From Tipula vernalis (Eukaryota; Arthropoda; Insecta; Diptera; Tipulidae): a DNA stretch of 64,000 bases. The notes below the pieces were generated by a model. It worked only from the letters and a program-made list of their open reading frames with translations. It searched no databases and was not told where the DNA came from. Shown piece by piece: positions 54,967-64,000 of the stretch. The stretch is taken from contig OY282560.1 in assembly GCA_958295665.1 (NCBI GenBank), positions 207,932,420-207,996,419 on the forward strand, given 5' to 3'. The stretch's first letter is position 1; every line of letters starts with the position of its first letter. The position numbers were made by a program, and so were the translations under genes.

Positions 54967-57900
54967 CAGGTAAATACTTCGGTCTCAGGGCATTGTAACG
55001 ATTTCACTACCATTTTCATCAGTTTGGTTAATAGAAGCGCCGCACATAATTCTAATCTTGGAACTGAGACCGTTTTAATGCGCGCGACTTTGGTTTTCGC
55101 CGTTACGATGGTCGTTTCGTACTTCCCAAACTTATTCCTTGTTCTAGCATAAATAACGGCCGCATATGCTACTTCTGATGCGTCGGAAAAACCATGCAAT
55201 TGGAACTCTGATTCTTCGGTATGTAGCCAACGGGGTATTGCAATTTTCTCTAATTTCGGTAACTCGTCTCTTACTGCTGTCCATCTCTTGGTGATGTGGG
55301 TAGGTAGAGGGTGGTCCCACTGCAGGTTTAATAGCCATAGCGATTGGAAGAGAATCTTGATCATTACTGTAGACGGAGATAGCCACCCAATGGGATCGAA
55401 AACCTTGGCTGCCTCGGATAACATCCCTCTTTTGGTCATGGTGGGTTGCGCTGAAATGAACACTTTAAAGTGGAAGTTATCGGTTTGCGGAGTCCACTCT
55501 AATCCTAATATTTTTATTGATCGGTTTCCTTCTCGAACTTGAATAGGGACCACTTCTTGATTCTCCAATGGAATGGTGTTTAGTAATGCTTGGCAATTCG
55601 TGGCCCACTTCTTAAGATGAAAACCCCCGGATTTTAGTATGGTAATAACTTGGTCCTTTAACTGTATGGCTTCCTCTTCCGTCTTAGCCCCCGACATTAA
55701 GTCATCAATATATAGATCCTCACGAACAATTTTGGAGGCGATTGGATACTGCTCTCGAAATTCATCGGCTAATTTAATCAGCGTTTTGGTTGCTAGGTAT
55801 GGAGCGGATGCGGTTCCATAGGTTACGGTTAAAAGGCGATAATGTTCAATCGGTGCTGCTGGATTCTCCCGCCACACAATTCTTTGGTACTCAGTGTCAG
55901 CTGGGTGCATGGCGATCTGGCGGTACATTTTCTCAATGTCTGCCGTAAAAACTATTGGATGTTTGCGGAATCTGAGGAGAATAGCATATAGGGAATCTTG
56001 CACGGTGGGTCCTACTAACAAATTGTCATTCAACGAACTTTTGTTGGAAGTCTCGGCGGAAGCATCGAATACCACGCGCACCTTGGTAGTAGTACTTGAT
56101 TGCTTTATTACGGCGTGATGTGGTAGGTAAAATGAATCCCTCGAATCTATGGTAACTTGCTCCGATGGTATGCGTTTCATATGCCCCAATAGTTCGTATT
56201 CTCGCATGAAGGCGATATATTCTTCTCGTAGCTTCGGATCCCGCTGTAGTCGATCCTCCATTGCAAAAAATCGCCTTAGTGCCTTATTATATGAATTTCC
56301 TAGTTCGCATTTGGTAGGTTTAAATGGAAGGTGGACTATGAACCTCCCATCCGGTGCGCGGGTGTGAAACTCCTCAAAATGCTTCTCACACAGTTCTTCA
56401 TCGTTGGTTAAAGTATTGGCTGATGCTACCTCTTCGGTTTCCCAGAATCGTTGTAACGATTGGTTGATATCGATCTCTGATATTAGACTAATGGTTGAGG
56501 TACCTTGAACTTGATCTGAATACAGATTACCGGCAATGACCCAGCCAAAAATACTATTTTGCGCGATTGGTAATCCTTTGTTCCCGTATATTTTGCCATC
56601 CTGGATGATATCGAAAAAATGGTTGGACCCGACTAAAATATCAATGCTACTGGTCTCATTGAAATGTGGATCCGCAAGTTCTAGGGACTTCAGATGGGTC
56701 CAACTAGATGGACAAAAACTACTTGATGGTAACGGCATGGCGACTTTTGGCAATATGAATGCATTGACGTAAATATTCAAATCTGGATTGCACCGGGAAT
56801 AAATATTCATGCGGATACTTCCACGGGAAGTTCCGGCTGATAACGCGCCAACTCCAAGAATTTTAACATTAGCTCGTTCGGTAGGTAAACCCAGACGTTT
56901 GACACAGGCTGAAGTTATGAACGACGCTTCGGATCCGGAATCCAATAATATACGACAACAGTGCAACTGTCCTGCTTTATCTTTCACATGGACCAGTGCG
57001 GTTGGTAACAGCGATCGACATCGAATGATTTCTGGTGTGGTAGGTACGATCGCTTCACAACTATTGGTAAGGTGTTGTCGATACTGGTTGTCTAATGGTA
57101 ATTTATGGTTCAGCTGCAACTCATTGGTATTGGATGGTATGTTGATTGCAGCATGGTTTGTAATGGTTGGTGCTTTAATTGGAGTTGGGTTGGTGGGTAA
57201 AGGGTTTGTTGATTGTCGATTGGTTGGTTGAGTGTTGATTGAAGATACATTGTTGATTGGTGGAAGGTGGTTTGGATTTAGATTCAACTTTGGCATATTT
57301 TCAATTAATGGTGTATTGGTTGTATCTATTGGGTTGTTGAGTGATGAACTCGGTTTGAGTACAGAGGTATGTATTGGGGGTGGGCTTATTGGCGAATTGG
57401 TTTTGGTCGATGATAAACTATTGGTAAGTACCGGAACGTACGCGGTATGTGCTGACTGAACGACAGTAGGTGATTGTGATTCTCCTTGGTTTGGTTTTGA
57501 TATATTCGGCAAATGAAGTAAACTATTGTGACGTTTGCGACATAATTGACAGGAACGTTTCGATCGACAAGCTTGTACGGCATGAGTGTCACTTAGGCAA
57601 TTGTAACATCGAGAACTTTGATTTATAAACTTTCTCCTCTCCGTGATGTCCATTTGCTTGAACTGGTCACATTGGTATAATAAATGTTCGGTATTACACA
57701 ATGGACATTTTAACTTGGATGCGGTGGCGGTGTATGAGTTTCTTACACTTGAAGCGAATCGCGTTACGGGTTTGGTTATGGTTTCTCTAACTCCTTCGAG
57801 TGTATCAGCTCTGGTTTGAAGGCAATCCATTAGGTGTTGCAGCGTCGGGTGTTCTATTTTCGATGACTCGTGCTGCCAGAACTGCCTACTATCATCATCC

Positions 57901-58657
57901 AACTTATTTACCACTATATATATTAAGCAAGGATCACGTAAATCTCCCTGGGTGCCAATGGCCTTAAGACCTCGTAGAATTTCCTCGCTGGTATCGGCTA
58001 GCTTGCGAATCGTGCTCGCGTTAACCCGCGTGATAGCTGGTTGCTTAAAAAATGTGTCAATGTAATTACTTATTGTGACCTTCTTCTTATCATACCGTTT
58101 AACAAGAATCTGGTAGGCTTCGATATAATTCGCGTCCGTTATATTTAAATGTTTAATAAGGCCTAATGGTTCTCCCTTAAGTAAACCTTTTAAATGCTGA
58201 AGTTTCTGGGCTGCGGACAACATGACCTTATCATGAACTGAACTATTAAATAGGTCAAAAAAGCTTTGCCAATTTCGAAAGTCCCCTTCAAACATGGGTA
58301 TATTTAATCGTGGTAGCTTGGTTTCATTTGAACCCGAATGGCCTTGACATATGCTGTCGTTACGCGGTAACGTGGTATTTAACGGGATGGTGGTATGAAA
58401 ACGTCGAATTGCAGCGTTTAATAGTGCGACCGCGTGGTAACAACTTCCATCGAATTCGTCTGACAGCGAACTCAATTCTGCATCTAATTCGAACATTTTA
58501 TCCTCAATGTTTGTGAATTCAGTCGACAAAACATTTATTTTATCTAATCGAACCGTAATGTCTTCCAATCTTGTATCAGCATCAATAGCCTCTGCGAATG
58601 TAACAATTTTGGTCATTTGACCTTTCACTATTGCGCGCCGCTTCTTAAGAGCTTTCA
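54967..58657 (-). pseudogene. BEL/Pao Gag-protease-reverse transcriptase, open until the Harbinger insertion
   Basis: The ATG at 58655-58657 opens MKALKKRRAIV. Gag: LPRLNIPMFEGDFRNWQSF and KGLLKGEPLGLI (DUF1759-type), then Cys/His clusters CPLCNTEH, CYNCLSDTHAVQAC and CQLCRKRHNSLLH. A Pro/Asn/Thr-rich linker leads to the protease LLDSGSEASFIT (DSGS active site). RT: RVVFDASAETS, FTADIEKMYRQI, TYGTASAPYLA and LYIDDLMSGA (catalytic Asp pair), then KKWATNC, ILGLEW and RGMLS--AK-FDPIGWLSP. RNase H begins with LHGFSDASEVAYAAVIY. No stop in about 1230 codons; the gene is broken only by the Harbinger at 54966 and a frameshift downstream. Confidence 0.92.
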
Positions 58658-59220
58658 TTGTGCGGTAAATCACTTAACTAATCAACCGGTATGGATACCC
58701 AAACGTTAGATACGATCGAACGACTATAACCTTCTAATGGTAATGTGGTACTTAAACTGTTATCTTAACAGGTACGTATTCACAAACTTCAGGTACGGTA
58801 AACTAACTATAACGCTCGAATGTAGGTATTTGCTTAAAGCGTGGTAACGAAACTATGACCTTGAACCAAAACACTGCCGCGTCGCGATAAAATACGAAAT
58901 GGAATTATTTGCCCCAATACTAACCAATGAACTCCAATTTATGCCAATAATTTATACAAATTTTCTCGTGAACTGAACAAAATAAAAATGCACCAACAAC
59001 AAACAAAAAACACCGGTAGATTTATGCAATTACGTTATATACAACTTTTTTCTCACAACAAATACTAAATAAATATTTCAATGGCTTACTCGTTTGAGAA
59101 TTAAATTGTTTTTATATAAAATAATTAAATAAAAAATAAAAATAAAATTGTACTTAAGGTTTTATTTCCAATATGGCGAACCCACGCTGGTATTGTACGC
59201 CATCCGGCTCGAAGGACCAA
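58658..59220 (-). other. BEL 5' untranslated leader
   Basis: Between the 5' LTR and the gag-pol start. No other gene seen. The primer-binding site is at its LTR-proximal end. Confidence 0.6.
59203..59219 (-). promoter_or_regulatory. Primer-binding site of the BEL element
   Basis: One base after the 5' LTR the minus strand reads TTGGTCCTTCGAGCCGG; TGG plus a sequence containing the T-arm-like TTCGA is the expected complement of a tRNA 3' end. tRNA species not determined. Confidence 0.6.
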
Positions 59221-61842
59221 TGATTTGTAATGTAATTACTTTTAGGTATAAAGTAATTACTTTTCCGGCTCGCACTATTTGATGGGTAATTCTAATTACC
59301 TTTACGTACAACGTAATTACTTTGGTTGTATCCTTGATTGTACTCAAAATACAGGCTTGTTGTAGATATATACACGAGTAAATATATTTTTTATTTTAAT
59401 TCACGTATATTTATTCTATATATTTTTTTTGGTTAGGAATCCTTTCTGATGCTTACAGAGCAAAATATTGTTTCTTAATAATAATTTATATAATGCAAAA
59501 AATGATTTTACGGAAAATTCACAAAGTTATGTAAAGTACATCTGGTGACAGATATTATAAATTTATTTGAGCAATATACAATTTTAGTACAAGTTTTGAA
59601 CGTGTAACATCATACCTAATATAATATTCCACGCCTTGTATACAAATTGGTACTGTCAAAACAAAAGTAAACAAATTAAATTGGTGGTAAGTTAAATGAT
59701 TCTATATAAAACTAAATTTAAACTAACTATTATTTTTACAATTTCAGCTAACAAATTATAGGAACAAAGAAGCGTCTGATGTACAATTAATTCAGATAAG
59801 TATAAATGTAAATTACATATACGATCAAATGATTCTTTGTGTGTTCTCTTTTAATTTTTAGGTTACAATCCTGGATGTTGTTACGCCAGTCAATTGGCGT
59901 ACCTCCAATTTTCTTAAGTCATCGCCTATCTTACCTGTACTATACGTACTGTCCACATTCTTTCCCATGGTTGTTGGTATTGCAAACAACAAATTATCTG
60001 TCTGCCTAAAACAGATAATAAATTCCTATCTCATGTGACTACTTGTGCTCAATTAGGTCGAGCATTCCTCTACGGAAATCAAGCAAGTCAGCTATATATC
60101 AACGCATGAGAATTTTCATTTTTCTGAGTTTCACGAAGCTCATTTTTCACTTGGGTTATTATCTTTTTAATTTTTTTTTTGATATTACCAAGTACATATT
60201 TTATAATCTAATTTTCGAATTCCTTTTTATGCTGATGCATTTTTTTTTCTCTTCTGACGTGGGCGATTGACGACCGACGTGCATGGCGTGGTTTTTTTTT
60301 GGAGTTAAGTGTTTGAGCTCGAGTAAGTCGGGTTGTGCTTTTATTTATTTTTTTTTTATTTTTTTCGGTTAATATTTGGTGTACGAATATGAAGTAGAGT
60401 TTATATATTTGCAACGAAATTTTTTTTTATATTTACTTACAAAAAAAAAAAAACTAAAATAAATAAATAATAATAGTAACCATAAAGAAATACTAAACAG
60501 TTTCAAGTTTAATTTCCGTTTTAAAACTTAAGTGATTTTATTGTGGTTTGTTGTGCAGTTTAAAATTAGGTTCTTCTTAAGAGGAATTAGAAGTTGTTTT
60601 TATGTCATTTTACTGGTGAATTTCATTAATTAAATTAATAATACTTAATCTTGCGTATATAATTAATTATTATACAGTTTATTACCAGTGTTTTTTTATA
60701 TTACTTAATATTATTAATAGAATTTAATTTTAAAGTAGTATTGTAAGTATTCTAAACAACTTACAACTTGTTGTACAAAGTGCATTTAAAATCATTCAAT
60801 CAATTGAAATTGTTTTTTTAAAATAAGTTTTATGTATATTTACATAGTTTGTGAAAAAATAAAAAAAAAAAAAAAAAAAATAGTTTGTGCGTCGATACAT
60901 TTTTAATTCACCTAACCATCTCGAATTTCAACATACAAAATCAGAATATGTTGGTTCATTGAATAAAAAGAATACCGTTACACAAGCAGATACCTACTGC
61001 TACTTACTTTACGGTTTTTTGGATTTTAATTTTGGGACATTAACCGTTTTGTTTGGCTTTGTAAGCTCGTCGCAGACAATACACAAAAATAGAAGACAAC
61101 GAAAAGTGGAAAGACGTAAGCATATTATAAATTAAAATTCAAAGAAAAAATAAAATTTGAAAATTTATTCAACTTTTTGTTTAAGTATACTTGTATTTGT
61201 GAGTTGTTGTGTTGTGCGCACCATAAAAATGAAAATTGAAATGAAAATATAAATAAATAATTGGAAAATATTTTTGGTTGTGCACGAAACGTAAATAAAA
61301 TAAATAAATAATAGTTAATTAAGAGTTAATTTTTAGTATCGTTGTTTATGATTTAAATATTAAATTTTTTTTTTTTGTTTTAAGTTCATTATCATTGAAA
61401 ATATAAAACTTATAATTTAGTTATAATTATAAACCTGGTATTTGAAAATTTTATTATTATTAAGATGGCGAGATAAGCCCCATTTAGGATGAGTTCAGGA
61501 CTCTCCTAACCCAGCCCCAAAGCGAGATGTGAGTCGTCGCAATCCACATCCCCGCCTATTCCATTCTCCCACATCCTGCCTCCTTCCCTTACCGCGGTTC
61601 AACTAGATCCGTGCCATGTTCCTGGCAAACCCCACGCCTTTCCCCTGAGCCTTAGCCGGCCAATGACCGCCCAGGAACAACAAGTGGCATGGATATCTGC
61701 TAACGGAGTGACTTCACGTCCATTTCGTTACAATGTCAAAATTGCATTGGAATTCAAATTGTAATAGTACAATTTTACTGCTGATCATCAATCGAACGTT
61801 GTTGATGCAATAATTAATTAAATCGTTTGGTGGTACCAAACA
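59221..61842 (-). repeat. BEL 5' LTR, interrupted by a solo LTR
   Basis: LTR sequence at 59221-59878 continues at 61733-61842. It matches the 3' LTR halves at 45578-45846 and 49417-49913 almost perfectly; visible differences include a C/T change near 59248 and a 2-bp length change in an AT run. Confidence 0.9.
59879..61732. mobile_element. Probable solo LTR (1854 bp) inside the BEL 5' LTR
   Basis: Begins TGTTACG, ends CGTTACA, and is flanked by a 4-bp duplication ATGT (59875-59878 and 61733-61736). It has no internal gene; one end is GC-rich (61460-61730) and the rest very A/T-rich, including runs of A near 60860. TG...CA ends with a 4-bp duplication and no coding DNA fit a solo LTR of a gypsy-type element left by LTR-LTR recombination. 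Orientation is not certain. Confidence 0.7.
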
Positions 61843-61847
61843 ATATT

Positions 61848-62157
61848 GTTGGACTATTGCCTCCTTCGCAGGGATATCGTTATCTATTGACAATAATTGA
61901 CAGATTTTCTCGGTGGCCAGAAGCCATCCAGATGGAAGACATCACCGCTGAGCGCGTCGCCAGTACGCTGATTTCCGGATGGATTGCTCGCTTTGGAACG
62001 CCTCTACGCATAACATCAAATCAAGGACGTCAGTTCGAGTCGCAGATCTTTACATAATTAAACCGACTCTGCGGCACGAAGCATTTGCGATCTACACCAA
62101 GACCTCCTCAATCAAACGGGATAATAGAGCGATTTCATCGGACCATCATTTAAACTA
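61848..62157 (+). pseudogene. gypsy integrase core, continuation after the BEL insertion
   Basis: Opens directly after the ATATT duplication with [27 protein letters not shown] (first catalytic Asp in TIIDRF), then [15 protein letters not shown], where the second catalytic Asp of the family (TSDQG) is replaced by Asn, and an early TAA at about 62057. The block with the Glu follows as PPQSNGIIERFHR and a stop near 62153. No LTR was recognised after it. Confidence 0.85.
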
Positions 62158-63792
62158 AGTCCTTTATTTCTCTGGCTGGACGTTGTTGTAAACTTACTAG
62201 GTCATAAATGGTTATTGTTGGTTCAAGAGAAGTGGAAATCAACATAAAATCAATCGTATACTAAGCACTTCACATCAGGAAACATCTATTGAAAATTTAA
62301 AGGTTTATTCATTATTGTATCATTGTCCACTTAAATTTAAGCAAGTGGGTGTTATGCTAAAAGGAATTTCTTAAAAACGGCTAAGTTACCAAAATTGCAT
62401 CTCTGCCGAAATTTTTCCAGACAAACTCAAACAAAGTCAATTTCAATAGAAATACCAAATGTCGCCACTATGAAGACAACTAACTCTACCTATTTATTCC
62501 ATCTATCAGATTATGCTCCATAAGCGTCCAGATTCCATAAGCTTCTGAACATCAAATTAAAATTTCTACATCACGTCTCAGTTTCAAATAATGTTGTTTT
62601 AATCTTTATGATTCGTCTTATCTTCGACCTTAAGAACCAGCAAACACGATCCCTGTCAGCAATTCTGGGTTTCAATTTTCGTTTTGAAAATTGATTCATA
62701 AATGAAAACCTTGTTTCAGGCAGTAATTACTAATGATGACTAATTGGCTACCTAACCAACAAAATGATTTGATTCCACAATTCACATCTGACGAAGGCAA
62801 AAGTCATTGATATCCTGCTCCATACGGGAGAATTTCGGCAAATTACCGTGTTACTCAAAACCGTGTTAATCGCGACTAATAAATACAAAAGTACATTTTT
62901 TGTACTTATGTATTTATTAGTCGCGACTAACACGGTTTTGAGTAACACGGTAATTTGGAGGAATTTAATTACCGGGTTAATTGAGGTCAGGTGTATACAG
63001 CAGAAGCTGAAAATTCAAACAGCAAAAAGAAAGAAGAAAAAAATGAAAATTCACTTGAATGTGTTAGTCAGTCTCGTTTTGTACGTGTTACGGAGCGGAC
63101 CAAAAAAAAAGTGGCTAAATTAAGTCGCAATAAGTGGTTCCGGGTACTGCGTAATTCCGTATAAGGCCCATAATTACGTACACAGAGCGAAGGAATCACC
63201 TTTTTTGCGACTTATAAAAAACATGTTTGTAAAAAAGACTCAGGATCTGCTCAATATTAATTAAGCGATCCATAATTCATCCTGCACTAACGATATGAGC
63301 CTACGCCATTTTACAACGTGATCACACTTACAAAAAGACACAGTTATAATAAATATAACAAATTACTACATATTAAATATTACCAAAACTAAAAATATAA
63401 CCTATCCAGTGCCCCAGGATTTCCCTTGAGAAATTTCTGTGGGTTTTTTCTGGAAAAATATAACTCACTGGTCCTATGGCTTGAAAGATCTGACCTGAGC
63501 AAATTTAAAAACAAACAAACACTTGAATGTGTTTATGCTAGATTTTTGACGTTTTACTCGAATTTTTTTGTTGTTGTTTATTTTTCAGAGATGTATTTGA
63601 AATTTAAAGTGGGAAATTATTGTAATATTACAGAGTATATATTAATCAAAATACAAGTGTTATTCGTACAACGTTCCAAAAGCAAAAGAGCAAACAATGT
63701 ATACTATAACTACATCAAAACATAGAGATGGGTGCTGTGCGCTCTTTAATTTACATTCTACTTTCCAACACCCCCACTACAACTGTTAATTT
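62158..63792. other. AT-rich stretch without a recognised gene
   Basis: Contains the hairpin at 62841-62955 and a copy of a repeat also seen near 14640-14700 (AAATTTCTACATCACGTCTC at about 62557). The frames at 62848-63123 and 63426-63725 show no known domain. Confidence 0.4.
62841..62955. repeat. Near-perfect hairpin, arms about 53 bp
   Basis: Left arm AATTACCGTGTTACTC...AAAGTAC and right arm are inverted copies with only a few mismatches around a loop of about 8 nt. It contains CGCGACTAA and two ACCGTGTTA motifs. Likely a young foldback MITE. Confidence 0.75.
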
Positions 63793-64000
63793 CTATTTCA
63801 CTAACCCCATTCCATGTAAACATAATAAATGTTTATTGCTGAAGAGAGGCTTGGTTAATCCATCTGCGATCATCTGATCTGTGCTAACGGATGTCAATTG
63901 AATCTCACTTTCTTCAATATGCTGACATGTTAAATAATGTCGAATTGATGTCCAGTTGATGCTAAATTTATAGCACTCCTGTTGTCGCAACAAATAGTAG
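63793..64000 (-). pseudogene. copia pol, RNase H C-terminal end (runs off the window)
   Basis: The minus frame ends with IEESEIQLTSVSTDQMIADGLTKPL, matching the copia RNase H terminus (family: V--GEI-L-YV-TE-MIADGLTK-L). The upstream part of the frame, RHYLTCQHIEE, corresponds to KHID-RYHF-RE. The gene continues beyond position 64000, so intactness cannot be judged. Confidence 0.75.

Larger units (their letters stand above)
45578..61842 (-). mobile_element. BEL/Pao LTR retrotransposon, full length, with three insertions
   Basis: TG...CA ends and a perfect 5-bp duplication ATATT (45573-45577 and 61843-61847). Coding strand is minus: 5' LTR 59221-61842, gag-pol from 58657 down to 49939, 3' LTR 45578-49913. 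Each LTR is about 765 bp when insertions are removed, and the two copies differ at only a few positions in what I compared. Insertions: the Gag-protease element in the 3' LTR, an intact Harbinger in pol, a solo LTR in the 5' LTR. Confidence 0.92.
42560..62157 (+). mobile_element. Ty3/gypsy element, split by the BEL/Pao insertion
   Basis: Plus-strand order gag, protease, reverse transcriptase, RNase H, integrase zinc-binding part up to 45577, then 16.3 kb of inserted DNA, then the integrase core at 61848-62157. The integrase reading frame continues across the two junctions once one ATATT copy is discounted. Flanking LTRs were not recognised. All genes carry stops or frameshifts. Confidence 0.85.

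Noticed and set aside
1..64000. Host genes, tRNA/rRNA genes and CRISPR arrays
   Set aside because: Looked for conserved non-transposon protein motifs, cloverleaf-type boxes and regularly spaced identical repeats; found none that hold up.

Overview
The window is AT-rich eukaryotic DNA made almost entirely of transposable elements and their relics. The mixture (BEL/Pao, Ty3/gypsy and copia retroelements; mauritiana-type, irritans-type and DD37E mariners; piggyBac; PIF/Harbinger; hAT-like elements; Jockey/CR1-like LINEs; a Penelope-like fragment; many MITEs) fits an arthropod, most likely an insect. The species cannot be fixed from the sequence. I found no convincing host gene, tRNA, rRNA or CRISPR array.

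Left part (1-25 kb). A dead two-gene Harbinger (2033-4975, 3-bp AAT target duplication) carries later MITE insertions. It is followed by a relic of an uncharacterised transposase-like family (GDNLG motif), nested palindromes whose arms hold a hammerhead-like core, and a decayed piggyBac (9423-12724) split by a TAA-tailed retroposon. Next come a LINE tail, a Penelope-like RT fragment, a roughly 1-kb hairpin locus at 18.65-19.68 kb, a near-complete DD37E mariner (22201-23504), and an element with CACAGTG ends holding an irritans-type mariner relic.

Middle (26.8-42 kb). A gypsy relic was invaded by a mauritiana-type mariner, which was invaded by a hAT-like element, which holds a smaller inverted-repeat element. 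At 31056-34440 lies a transposon with very long, telomere-repeat-like terminal inverted repeats and a decayed DDE-like gene. Then follow a LINE relic, short-repeat arrays in both orientations, and a second TAA-tailed retroposon.

Right part (42.5-64 kb). A plus-strand gypsy element is cut inside its integrase by a 16.3-kb minus-strand BEL/Pao element (45578-61842, duplication ATATT). The BEL element has three later insertions: a Gag-protease-only LTR element with apparently identical LTRs in its 3' LTR, an intact two-gene Harbinger in its pol gene (51757-54966, duplication CAG), and a probable solo LTR in its 5' LTR. The window ends inside a minus-strand copia element.

The elements that look young enough to be mobile are the Harbinger (its own transposase plus Myb-like partner) and the Gag-protease element, which would need reverse transcriptase and integrase from a relative. 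Best candidates for something undescribed: the hairpin whose arms differ mostly in ways that keep G-U pairing, the long-TIR transposon, the SAP-Gag-protease element, and the intact Harbinger.
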